Position numbers and translations under genes: made by a program
Assembly: GCA_037447655.1 (NCBI GenBank)
Contig: JBBHKE010003554.1
Span: 1-33,690 of the forward strand
DNA: 33,690 nt
Source: Zygnema cylindricum
Taxonomy: Eukaryota; Streptophyta; Zygnematophyceae; Zygnematales; Zygnemataceae
Direction: 5' to 3'
In this document: in pieces, positions 10,262-21,451 of the stretch
Position numbering within the stretch: position 1 is the stretch's first letter
How the letters are laid out: each line of letters starts with the position of its first letter
The notes under the pieces: model-generated
The model's database searches: none
The model's input: only the letters and a program-made list of their open reading frames with translations
What the model was told of the DNA's origin: nothing

Positions 10262-11184
10262 CTACACACTTTCATTGAACAGTTGCTCCTTCTCCCCTAT
10301 TAGATACTTCCACGCCTTCCGCTTCCTTCGATATATGTTGCCTACGTTACTACACCAAATTCCCTTATACCTTCTGAAAAGTCGTATAAGTCTCTCCATT
10401 TTCCTGTCACACATCCTCTTCTCCTGTGTGATCGATTTTGTAACTTGTTTCTTCTCCAACTATTTTTCATTAATTTGTATCTTTTCTTTTCTTTCTTATT
10501 TGATTTGTCTATTCATATAATTTATACTTCTGCAATTATATGCCTTCCCATGACCTCTATAAAGTGTGATTTTTCTTACTAGGTTTTGTATTTTTCCATA
10601 GATCTACCACTCTTCGTAAGTGTATTCATCCTCAATACATTCATTTTGATCCCCCTTTCATTTAGCTCCTTTGTCCTCTTCCTAATATTCCTTCTTAATA
10701 TCCAAATTTCTCCAATTTTATGACCTTCTTTTCTTAACCTCATTTTCTTAACAATCTCTCTCGATCGTTCGCTGAATTGGTTAACTTTTAAAACCACATT
10801 ATTTTCCACCTCCGATATCAATTCCCCATCTTGTGTAAATTCACCATTTTCTCTCTCATCATTTACCTCCCTTACTCTAAGTTTTGTTTTTAGTTAATTT
10901 TTCTCTATATCTAATGAATATTTTGCTCCCACTTTTAAGTTTACTACTCTAACTCTCCTTTCTTCATGCATCTCCTCCCCTCGTAAGTCATTTACACACA
11001 CCAATCTATCACAAGAAAGAGTCACAACAACCGAATCTTTTTCACTCTCTTCTTTCTCCACACTATTTTCGATAATCACACTATTTTCAATTCTTTCCAC
11101 TTCCACTTCTGGTTTCCTTTTAATTCCTTCAACTCCTCCTATTTCAGTAACCCATTTTTTTTGTAAGTTTGTGTCACTCACCAA
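10262..11184 (-). other. Family B unit 1: charged open region of unknown function downstream of gag
   Basis: Three minus-strand open stretches follow gag: 10894-11184 (96 codons), 10579-10821 (80 codons, in the same frame after one stop) and 10262-10459 (65 codons, very basic). They are rich in Lys, Glu, Arg and Asn with no motif I recognise. The start repeats a peptide already present at the gag end: EKDSVIINVF then, one frame over, SCDKLVSDTNLQ; and again EKDSVVVTLSCDRLVCVNDL. This is a tandem peptide duplication split by a frameshift. No enzyme signature is visible. Confidence 0.5.
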
Positions 11185-12137
11185 TTTGTCACAGGAAAAA
11201 CATTGATAATAACCGAATCCTTTTCTGTCACCTCCTTCTCCACATCCCGAAAAACGCCGAGAGTTGGTAAGTAAATGTATTTGTCGACAAAAGGTGTAAG
11301 CCTTTTGTCATCCGTCGAATCTTGTCTCTCACTCATGAAAGCACTTGGTTCCCTCTTTGATGAGGGTCTAACTTGGTTGTTGTCCCATCCAACTCAAAAA
11401 TTTCCTGTAACACATGCACTTTTATATGATGGACATAGCCTGAAGGTATGTCCTAAATCTTTACAGTAAAAACAATTCTTAGGTCCATCTCCGAACTCAC
11501 TACTACCTTTAATTTTCTGAAACTGAGACTTAGATTCCTTCATATTCCTCTCATTTGATAAAACCTTTTTACAAGCCTCTTCATCTAGAACAAATCTTCT
11601 TGCTAAAGTTAGGCTCCAATCCTTTTTATCAATTAAAGTCAATCTATCTAATGCACTCTTATATTTTTTAGGGGGGCTTCTCATTAACAAGAGAGCTCGT
11701 TGAGCATCTGTAAGGTTTCCTCCTGCCAAATTATTTTTCGCAAAGAATACTTATATGTCAATACAGTGTTTCTACATACTACCTCGTACATACTTATATT
11801 CAACTATTTTTGTAACACTGCTAAGCCAATGATATATAGAAGTCTTTGCATTCATACATTCTAAGCACTTCCAAAGTTCAGGTGCACTTTAAAAACTAAG
11901 GTATGACATTACTATTTCCCCAATCAAGGAGTTTTTGAAAACCCTTAGACACTCATGGTTATTTTTTTTCTATTCATTTGATGTTTTGGCCAAAGTACCA
12001 TCCACCACATCCATTAGCTCCATCATCTCGAAGTAGCTCTCCAACATACACCTCCAGTAATGATATTTAGATCCATCAAGTATGGGTAGCCATGGGCGTG
12101 GGCCCATAACTTGTTGTCCATAGCCTATTTCAGCCAT
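11178..12137 (-). pseudogene. Family B unit 1 gag, copia-type
   Basis: Start MAEIGYGQQVMGPRPWLP at 12137. Next comes LDGSKYHYWRCMLESYFEMMELMDVV, the usual gag N-terminal helix region, then stops (for example SNE-stop-KKN, and F-stop before SAPELWKCLE). The open frame 11394-11729 has LTDAQRALLLMRSPPKKYKSALDRL and an intact CCHC knuckle CFYCKDLGHTFRLC. A stop replaces Arg after VTGNF because of one base near 11396; units 2 and 3 read through there. Confidence 0.8.
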
Positions 12138-12544
12138 GGATTACTCACGAAAACACCCACAAACTACCTCAAAAACAGATGTGTTTCAGACAGTACAGTT
12201 TACTCCACAATCAACAGAATCTCCTCAAACTCCACCATTATGTAGTATACAATTTACAATGTAAACTCCCAAAGTTAGAGCCAAATCCACCAAGGCAACT
12301 AGAAGATATAAGCTCCAGAGTTTCCCAAAAATAGTTGACAACTTCACAAACTAACTACTTATACTGCTCATTGAATCTTACAAAGATATTGGAATACAAT
12401 GAACTTCACATACATATGGATTTTCTATCATAGAATAACTCCACAAAGTTTCACAATAAAGCACCAAACAAAGTGATCACACCAACAGGTCAAAGATGCA
12501 GAAAACAGTTTGCCATTACTTTGATAAACTAGACTGCGATATCA

Positions 12545-13605
12545 CAATAATCTAAGTCCTGCAAGTTATACTCAGAGATTTCACTATTTTATGTACGGAG
12601 GCATACCAGCCGTACATTATCTACCACCTACCTCAATTACTACAAGTATACCCAAATAATTTGATCTATGTCAGAATGAATTAATCTACACTAATAAACC
12701 AATTAACAAAAGAACAAACCACTGTTCAACCAAATATTTACACCGACATCTCTGAAAATACAACTTGCTCAGTCATTCTTGATCTTTGTATGAATCTCGT
12801 TCACCGACTTTATCCATATCAACAGCAGCTGCATTGTCAGCTTTATTGGAGCTGCGTTGTCACACACCTAGACATATCCAAAAATAACCGACAGCTCCGT
12901 TGTCTTATTTAAAATACACTTGTCTCAAATAGATGCGCCGTACCAATGGCGTATATTTAAACGTTTCGTCTAGTTCAAATCGGATCGCTTCGTGATCCGC
13001 CGTCCATTTCTTATTGCGTAGTCACGCCACTCAATAACACCTTTACTTCACTTTAGTTTTTTCCGTACGTTTGCTCCCCCAATCCGTGAATCCATTTGAA
13101 CCTCCATATTCATAATATACTCACAAAACTTCTCAAGCGTTCAAAAAGTCGTCTACGCACGAACTAAGTTTTCAAAACAACACTCCCCCGAAAATTTAGT
13201 TTTGTGCACCGGATTAAAATTTGCTGTTTTTCAAGTGTCTAACACCACCACAGCTTCCGATGCGTTGCTATGCTTTGTTGCTGCGTTGCTATGTTGGGTT
13301 GTTGCTTTGCGACGCGAATTGCTTCCGCTAATTCACCACTGCTTCTGCTGCATTGCTATACTTCATTGCTGCGCTACTATGTTGCGTTGTTGCGTTGCGA
13401 CGCGAACTGCTTCTGCTGATTCACCATTGCTTCCGCTGCGTTCCTGCCATATCTTCCAAACTTTCCATTATTGACAATTGCCTCCTTGCTGAGTTAGTCA
13501 TTTAATATTCAAACACTTTTTGTCTCTCATGAAAAACTTTATCAACCATTTCCTAAATATGTGTGAATTTTACAGACTAACAGATTTGAATATCATCCCA
13601 TAACA
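12545..13605 (-). repeat. Family B LTR 2 (long form)
   Basis: Shared between units 1 and 2: 5' LTR for unit 1 and 3' LTR for unit 2 on minus. 1061 bp; the extra length over LTR 1 is mostly a second 88-bp block (13261-13348 and 13349-13436). The hairpin GGATC...GATCC at 12982-12998 is kept. Almost identical to LTR 3. Confidence 0.85.
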
Positions 13606-13733
13606 GCTCCCCTTATGCCATAATTGCCAAATTTTCCTTTCACTAATGATATAACACCTCTCTAGTAAATATGAATTCCACTCGTAATTGTCACTTAGAC
13701 ATATGATCAGTAGTTGTCAAAAATATCTCGTCT

Positions 13734-14656
13734 CTACACACTTTTATTGAACAGTTGCTCCTTCTCCCCTATTAGATACTTCCACGCCTTCCGCTTCCTT
13801 CGATATATGTTGCCTACGTTATTACACCAAATTCCCTTATACCTTCTGAAAAGTCGTATAAGTCTCTCCATTTTCCTGTCACACATCCTCTTCTCCTGTG
13901 TGATCGATTTTGTAACTTGTTTCTTCTCCAACTATTTTTCATTAATTTGTATCTTTTCTTTTCTTTCTTATTTGATTTGTCTATTCATATAATTTATACT
14001 TCTGCAATTATATGCCTTCCCATGACCTCTATAAAGTGTGATTTTTCTTACTAGGTTTTGTATTTTTCTATAGATCTACCACTCTTCGTAAGTGTATTCA
14101 TCCTCAATACATTCATTTTGATCCCCCTTTCATTTAGCTCCTTTGTCCTCTTCCTAATATTCCTTCTTAATATCCAAATTTCTCCAATTTTATGACCTTC
14201 TTTTCTTAACCTCATTTTCTTAACAATCTCTCTCGATCGTTCGCTGAATTGGTTAACTTTTAAAACCACATTATTTTCCACCTCCGATATCAATTCCCCA
14301 TCTTGTGTAAATTCACCATTTTCTCTCTCATCATTTACCTCCCTTACTCTAAGTTTTGTTTTTAGTTAATTTTTCTCTATATCTAATGAATATTTTGCTC
14401 TCACTTTTAAGTTTACTACTCTAACTCTCCTTTCTTCATGCATCTCCTCCCCTCGTAAGTCATTTACACACACCAATCTATCACAAGAAAGAGTCACAAC
14501 AACCGAATCTTTTTCACTCTCTTCTTTCTCCACACTATTTTCGATAATCACACTATTTTCAATTCTTTCCACTTCCACTTCTGGTTTCCTTTTAATTCCT
14601 TCAACTCCTCATATTTCAGTAACCCATTTTTTTTGTAAGTTTGTGTCACTCACCAA
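13734..14656 (-). other. Family B unit 2: charged open region of unknown function
   Basis: Same three open stretches as unit 1 at 14366-14578, 14051-14293 and 13734-13931. The upstream part is shortened because CTCCTCC became CTCCTCA on +, creating a stop (EI-stop instead of EIGG). Sequence is otherwise close to unit 1, with scattered substitutions (GAKYS to RAKYS, CSNVG to CNNVG). Confidence 0.5.
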
Positions 14657-15609
14657 TTTGTCACAGGAAAAACATTGATAATAACCGAATCGTTTTCTGT
14701 CACCTCCTTCTCCACATCCCGAAAAACGCCGAGAGTTGGTAAGTAAATGTATTCGTCGACAAAAGGTGTAAGCCTTTTGTCATCCGTCGAATCTTGTCTC
14801 TCACTCATGAAAGCACTTGGTTCCCTCTTTGATGAGGGTCTAACTTGGTTGTTGTCCCATCCAACTCTAAAATTTCCTGTAACACATGCACTTTTATATG
14901 ATGGACATAGCCTGAAGGTATGTCCTAAATCTTTACAGTAAAAACAATTCTTAGGTCCATCTCCGAACTCACTCCTACTTTTAATTTTCTGAAACTGAGA
15001 CTTGGATTCCTTCATATTCCTCTCATTTGATAAAACCTTTTTACAAGCCTCTTCATCTAGAACAAATCTTCTTACTAAAGTTAGGCTCCAATCCTTTTTA
15101 TCAATTAAAGTCAATCTATCTAATGCACTCTTATATTTTTTAGGGGTACTTCTCATTAACAAGAGAGCTCGTTGAGCATCTGTAAGGATTCCTTCTGCCA
15201 AATTATTTTTCGCAAATAATACTTATATGTCAATACACTGTTTCTACATACTACCTCGTACATACTTATATTCAACTATTTTTGTAACACTGCTAAGCCA
15301 ATGATATATAGAAGTCTTTGCATTCATACATTCTAAGCACTTCCAAAGTTCAGGTGCACTTTAAAAACTAAGGTATGACATTACTATTTCCCCAATCAAG
15401 GAGTTTTTGAAAACCCTTAGACACTCATGGTTATTTTTTTTCTATTCATTTGATGTTTTGGCCAAAGTACCATCCACCACATCCATTAGCTCCATCATCT
15501 CGAAGTAGCTCTCCAACATACACCTCCAGTAATGATATTTAGATCCATCAAGTATGGGTAGCCATGGGCGTGGGCCCATAACTTGTTGTCCATAGCCTAT
15601 TTCAGCCAT
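14650..15609 (-). pseudogene. Family B unit 2 gag, copia-type
   Basis: The longest open part is 183 codons (14650-15201) and includes the CCHC knuckle CFYCKDLGHTFRLC, RVGWDNNQVRPSSKREPS and the tail ending VFPVTNW. It differs from units 1 and 3 by AEGILTDAQ versus AGGNLTDAQ, STPKK versus SPPKK, LVRRF versus LARRF and SRSEFG versus GSSEFG. The N-terminal half (15202-15609) carries the same stops as unit 1. Confidence 0.8.
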
Positions 15610-16016
15610 GGATTACTCACGAAAACACCCACAAACTACCTCAAAAACAGATGTGTTTCAGACAGTACAGTTTACTCCACAATCAACAGAATCTCCTCAA
15701 ACTCCACCATTATGTAGTATACAATTTACAATGTAAACTCCCAAAGTTAGAGCCAAATCCACCAAGGCAACTAGAAGATATAAGCTCCAGAGTTTCCCAA
15801 AAATAGTTGACAACTTCACAAACTAACTACTTATACTGCTCATTGAATCTTACAAAGATATTGGAATACAATGAACTTCACATACATATGGATTTTCTAT
15901 CATAGAATAACTCTACAAAGTTTCACAATAAAGCACCAAACAAAGTGATCACACCAACAGGTCAAAGATGCAGAAAACAGTTTGCCATTACTTTGATAAA
16001 CTAGACTGCGATATCA

Positions 16017-17077
16017 CAATAATCTAAGTCCTGCAAGTTATACTCAGAGATTTCACTATTTTATGTACGGAGGCATACCAGCCGTACATTATCTACCACC
16101 TACCTCAATTACTACAAGTATACCCAAATAATTTGATCTATGTCAGAATGAATTAATCTACACTAATAAACCAATTAACAAAAGAACAAACCACTGTTCA
16201 ACCAAATATTTACACCGACATCTCTGAAAATACAACTTGCTCAGTCATTCTTGATCTTTGTATGAATCTCGTTCACCGACTTTATCCATATCAACAGCAG
16301 CTGCATTGTCAGCTTTATTGGAGCTGCGTTGTCACACACCTAGACATATCCAAAAATAACCGACAGCTCCGTTGTCTTATTTAAAATACACTTGTCTCAA
16401 ATAGATGCGCCGTACCAATGGCGTATATTTAAACGTTTCGTCTAGTTCAAATCGGATCGCTTCGTGATCCGCCGTCCATTTCTTATTGCGTAGTCACGCC
16501 ACTCAATAACACCTTTACTTCACTTTAGTTTTTTCCGTACGTTTGCTCCCCCAATCCGTGAATCCATTTGAACCTCCATATTCATAATATACGCACAAAA
16601 CTTCTCAAGCGTTCAAAAAGTCGTCTACGCACGAACTAAGTTTTCAAAACAACACTCCCCCGAAAATTTAGTTTTGTGCACCGGATTAAAATTTGCTGTT
16701 TTTCAAGTGTCTAACACCACCACAACTTCCGATGCGTTGCTATGCTTTGTTGCTGCGTTGCTATGTTGGGTTGTTGCTTTGCGACGCGAATTGCTTCCGC
16801 TAATTCACCACTGCTTCTGCTGCATTGCTATACTTCATTGCTGCGCTACTATGTTGCGTTGTTGCGTTGCGACGCGAACTGCTTCTGCTGATTCACCATT
16901 GCTTCCGCTGTGTTCCTGCCATGTCTTCCAAACTTTCCATTATTGATAATTGCCTCCTTGCTGAGTTAGTCATTTAATATTCAAACACTTTTTGTCTCTC
17001 ATGAAAAACTTTATCAACCATTTCCTAAATATGTGTGAATTTTACAGACTAACAGATTTGAATATCATCCCATAACA
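16017..17077 (-). repeat. Family B LTR 3 (long form)
   Basis: 1061 bp, exactly 3472 bp after LTR 2 and nearly identical to it, including the duplicated 88-bp block. Differences are single bases (for example ATACTCAC versus ATACGCAC near 13122/16594). Hairpin at 16454-16470. Confidence 0.85.
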
Positions 17078-17205
17078 GCTCCCCTTATGCCATAATTGCC
17101 AAATTTTCCTTTCACTAATGATATAACACCTCTCTAGTAAATATGAATTCCACTCGTAATTGTCACTTAGACATATGATCAGTAGTTGTCAAAAATATCT
17201 CGTCT

Positions 17206-18128
17206 CTACACACTTTTATTGAACAGTTGCTCCTTCTCCCCTATTAGATACTTCCACGCCTTCCGCTTCCTTCGATATATGTTGCCTACGTTATTGCACC
17301 AAATTCCCTTATACCTTCTGAAAAGTCGTATAAGTCTCTCCATTTTCCTGTCACACATCGTCTTCTCCTGTGTGATCGATTTTGTAACTTGTTTCTTCTC
17401 CAACTATTTTTCATTAATTTTTATCTTTTCTTTTCTTTCTTATTTGATTTGTCTATTCATATAATTTATACTTATGCAATTATATGCCTTCCCATGACCT
17501 CTATAAAGTGTGATTTTTCTTACTAGGTTTGGTATTTTTCCATAGATCTACCACTCCCCGTAAGTGTATTCATCCTCAATACATTCATTTTGATCCCCCT
17601 TTCATTTAGCTCCTTTGTCATCTTCCTAATATTCCTTCTTAATATCCAAATTTCTCCAATTTTATGACCTTCTTTTCTTAACCTCATTTTCTTAACAATC
17701 TCTCTCGATCGTTCGCTGAATTGGTTAACTTTTAAAACCACATTATTTTCCACCTCCGATATCAATTCCCCATCTTGTGTAAATTCACCATTTTCTCTCT
17801 CATCATTTACCTCCCTTACTCTTAGTTTTGTTTTTAGTTAAGTTTTCTCTATATCTAAGGAATATTTTGCTCCCACTTTTAAGTTTACTTCTCTAACTCT
17901 CCTTTCTTCATGCATCTCCTCCCCTCGTAAGTCATTTACACACACCAATCTATCACAAGAAAGAGTCACAACAACCGAATCTTTTTCACTCTCTTCTTTC
18001 TCCACACTATTTTCGATAATCACACTATTTTCAATTCTTTCCACTTCCACTTCTGGTTTCCTTTTAATTCCTTCAACTCCTCATATTTCAGTAACCCATT
18101 TTTTTTGTAAGTTTGTGTCACTCACCAA
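17206..18128 (-). other. Family B unit 3: charged open region of unknown function
   Basis: Open stretches 17838-18050, 17523-17765 and 17206-17403 match those of units 1 and 2 with a few amino-acid changes (RKRTKE to RKMTKE, LTKSGR to LTGSGR, KRMCD to KTMCD). The same stop as unit 2 separates it from gag. Confidence 0.5.
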
Positions 18129-19074
18129 TTTGTCACAGGAAAAACATTGATAATAACCGAATCCTTTTCTGTCACCTCCTTCTCCACATCCCGAAAAACG
18201 CCGAGAGTTGGTAAGTAAATGTATTCGTCGACAAAAGGTGTAAGCCTTTTGTCATCCGTCGAATCTTGTCTCTCACTCATGAAAGCACTTGGTTCCCTCT
18301 TTGATGAGGGTCTAACTTGGTTGTTGTCCCATCCAACTCTAAAATTTCTTGTAACACATGCACTTTTATATGATGGACATAGCCTGAAGGTATGTCCTAA
18401 ATCTTTACAGTAAAAACAATTCTTAGGTCCATCTCCGAACTCACTACTACCTTTAATTTTCTGAAACTGAGACTTAGATTCCTTCATATTCCTCTCATTT
18501 GATAAAACCTTTTTACAAGCCTCTTCATCTAGAACAAATCTTCTTGCTAAAGTTAGGCTCCAATCCTTTTTATCAATTAAAGTCAATCTATCTAATGCAC
18601 TCTTATATTTTTTAGGGGGGCTTCTCATTAACAAGAGAGCTCGTTGAGCATCTGTAAGGTTTCCTCCTGCCAAATTATTTTTCGCAAAGAATACTTATAT
18701 CTCAATACAGTGTTTCTACATACTACCTCGTACATACTTATATTCAACTATTTTTGTAACACTGCTAAGCCAATGATATATAGAAGTCTTTGCATTCATA
18801 CGTTCTAAGCACTTCCAAAGTTCAGGTGCACTTTAAAAACCAAGGTATGACATTACTATTTCCCGAATCAAGGAGTTATTGAAAACCCTTAGACACTCAT
18901 AGTTATTTTTTTTGTATTCATTTGATGTTTTGGCCAAAGTACCATCCACCACATCCATTAGCTCCATCATCTCGAAGTAGCTCTCCAACAAACACCTCCA
19001 GTAATGATATTAAGATCCATCAAGTATGGGTAGCCATGGGCGTGGGCCCATATCTTATTGTCCATATCAGCCAT
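18122..19074 (-). pseudogene. Family B unit 3 gag, copia-type
   Basis: 183-codon open part 18122-18673 with intact CCHC knuckle. Here the early stop of units 1 and 2 is a tyrosine codon (SNEYKKNN), so unit 3 is less decayed at that site, but a deletion near the start (TTGTCCATATCAGCC against TTGTCCATAGCCTATTTCAGCC) shifts the N-terminal frame. A stop before SAPELW is shared by all units. Confidence 0.8.
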
Positions 19075-19482
19075 GGATTACTCACAAAAACACCCACAAA
19101 CTACCTCAAAAACAGATGTGTTTCAGACAGTACAGTTTACTCCACAATCAACTGAATCTCCTCAAACTCCACCAATATGTAGTATACAATTTACAATGTA
19201 AACTCCCAAAGTTAGAGCCAAATCCACCAAGGCATCTAGAAGATATAAGCTCCAGCGTTTCCCAAAAATTGTTGACAACTTCACAAACTAACCACTTATA
19301 CTGCTCATTTAATCTTACAAAGATATTGGAATACAATGAAACTTCACACACATATGGATTTTATGTCATAGAATAACTCCACAAAGTTTCACAAGAAAGC
19401 ACCAAACAAAGTGATGACACCAACAGGTCAAAGATGCAGAAAACAGTTTGCCATTACTTTGATAAACTACACTGCGATATCA

Positions 19483-20455
19483 CAATAATCTAAGTCCTGC
19501 AAGTTATACTCAGAGATTTCACTACTGTATGTACAAAGGCATACCAGCCGTTCAATATCTACCACCTACCTCAATTACTACAAGTATACCCGAATAAATT
19601 GATCTATGTCAGAATGAATTAATCTACATTAATAAACCAATTAACAAAAGGACAAACCACTTTTCAACAAAATATTTACACCGACATCTCTGAAAATACA
19701 ACTTGCTCAGTCACTCATGATCTTTGTATGAATCTCGTTCACCAACTTTATCCATATCAACTGCAGCTACGTTGTCAGCTTCATTGCAGCTGCGTTGTCA
19801 CACACCTGGACATATCCAAAAATAACCGGCAACTCCGTTGTCTTATTTAAAATACACTTGTCTCAAATAGATGCGCCGTACAAATGGCGTATATTTAAAC
19901 GTTTCGTACAGTTCAAATCGGATCGCTTCGTGATCCGCCGTCCATTTCTTATTGCGTAGTCACGCCACTCAATAACACCCTTACTTCACTTTAGTTTTTT
20001 CTGTACGTTTGCTCCCCCATTCCGTGAATCCATTTGAACCTCCATATTCATAATATACGCACAAAACTTCTCAAGCGTACAAAAAGTCGCGTACGCACGA
20101 ACTAAGTTTTCAAAACAACACTCCCTCGAAAATTTAGTTTCGTGCACTGGAATAAAATTTGCAGCGTTTTAAGTGTCTAACACCACCATAGCTTCTGATG
20201 CATTGCTATACTTTGTTGCTGCGCTACTATGTTGCGTTGTTGCGTTGCGACGCGAACTGCTTCTGCTGATTCACCACTGCTTCCTCTGCGTTCCTGCCAT
20301 GTCTTCCAATCTTTTCATTCTTGACAATTGCCTCCTTGCTGAGTTAGTCATTTAATATTCAAACACTTTTTGTCTCTCATGAAAAACTTTATCAACCATT
20401 TCCTAAATATGTGTGAATTTTACAGACTAGCAGATTTGAATATCATCCCATAACA
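19483..20455 (-). repeat. Family B LTR 4 (short form)
   Basis: 973 bp, single 88-bp block, hairpin at 19920-19936. It resembles LTR 1 rather than its neighbours LTR 2 and 3, down to the variants CAGACTAGCAG and CACCCGTAATTGTCACTTAGTC just past the LTR. Confidence 0.8.
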
Positions 20456-20757
20456 GCTCCCCCTATGCGATAATTGCCAAATTTTCCTTTCACTAATGAT
20501 ATAACACCTCTCTAGTAAATATGAATTCCACCCGTAATTGTCACTTAGTCATATGATCAGTAGTTGTCGAAAATATCTCGTCTCTACACACTTTCATTGA
20601 ACAGTTGCTCCTTCTCCCCTATTAGATACTTCCACGCCTTCCGCTTCCTTCGATATATGTTGCCTACGTTACTACATCAAATTCCCTTATACCTTCTGAA
20701 AAGTCGTATAAGTCTCTCCATTTTCCTGTCACACATCCTCTTCTCCTGTGTGATCGC
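20456..20757 (-). mobile_element. Family B partial internal region (unit 4), truncated
   Basis: Purine tract and the 65-codon basic open region are recognisable up to CTCCTGTGTGATCG, then the sequence changes abruptly to family C gag. It matches unit 1 best. The 81-aa + strand frame here is only the antisense of this repeat. Confidence 0.75.
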
Positions 20758-21451
20758 TACCACAGTGTTCATATCCACGTTGAGTTTGGCAAGTCCAGCA
20801 CAGGGTTGACTATGTTCTCGAACTCATCGAGTAACTTCATTAGTAAATAGTTAACCTTTTATTTTTCACTAAAAACTTTCCTCCACTCTCTAGCTCCATG
20901 AAGAGTGTAGCAAGCTCATTGCAAAAATCCAACATCTTCCCCCCCTTTGTATACATACTCCTTAACTTTCTGATCACCCAACTGTTGTTGCTGAATCGTA
21001 CCACTTCGGTACATCCCTATGAGAGCCATCTTAATATCGGATGCTTTTCTACCTGTAAATGAGGGCACTTAAGCCCTTGAGTAAGATGGTGGAGGATGAA
21101 GTGCTTTGCAGCCATATTGTTGAAGTCCTAGGTATCACTATCATTCTCCTCGTTCATAGGAATAGGTGACATGAATGCTGAACCAGTTGCTATTGGTGAG
21201 GTCGTCTGCTTCTCCGTTGCTTTGTCCACCACCTCTCCTTCCTTTATCTCCTCCGTTGAGATGGATCTGCTTTCCTTGTGAATGTGCTTCCTCCAAACCT
21301 TAGAGAGACTCCAAGACTTCATGGACGCCCCACTCGTCCACTCATTATCCCCCATAACCTTTTCTCGCATAGAGCTTCTATCATCTTAGTTTCCCACTAT
21401 ATGAAGCCAGTTCCATTAAACATGGGTACCCTAGAGGGTGGGCCAATAACT
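20758..21451 (-). pseudogene. Family C copia gag remnant
   Basis: On minus: QVIGPPSRVPMFNGTGFI-stop-WETKMIEALCEKRLWGIM, the standard copia gag opening (NG-T...W...M...L....LW). Further on come SDIKMALIGMYRSG, QQQQLGDQKVKEY and, in another frame, LAKLNVDMNTVVAI, a typical gag helix. Frameshifts and stops are frequent. The opening QV-GP....P is like family B (QVMGPRPWLP), so the two families have related gag leaders. It is interrupted on the right by the family A LTR at 21452. Confidence 0.7.

Larger units (their letters stand above)
8726..20757 (-). mobile_element. Head-to-tail array of a gag-only (TR-GAG-like) LTR retrotransposon, family B
   Basis: Four LTRs (9159-10133, 12545-13605, 16017-17077, 19483-20455) alternate with three complete internal regions and two partial ones. 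Corresponding points repeat every 3472, 3472 and 3378 bp. Each internal region holds on minus: a degenerate PBS, leader, copia-type gag, a charged open region with no known domain, and a polypurine tract. No protease, integrase, RT or RNase H can be found, so the element is nonautonomous. The left end breaks inside gag (codon 8 or so) into family A integrase, and the right end breaks inside the internal region into family C gag. Neither is a natural element end, so the array was carved by recombination or deletion rather than inserted whole. Confidence 0.85.

Noticed and set aside
10242-10520. 92-codon + strand frame repeated in each unit
   Set aside because: It is antisense to the minus-strand open region; its conservation only reflects high similarity between units.
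11275-11469. 64-codon + strand frames antisense to gag
   Set aside because: Shadow of the gag zinc-knuckle region on the opposite strand.
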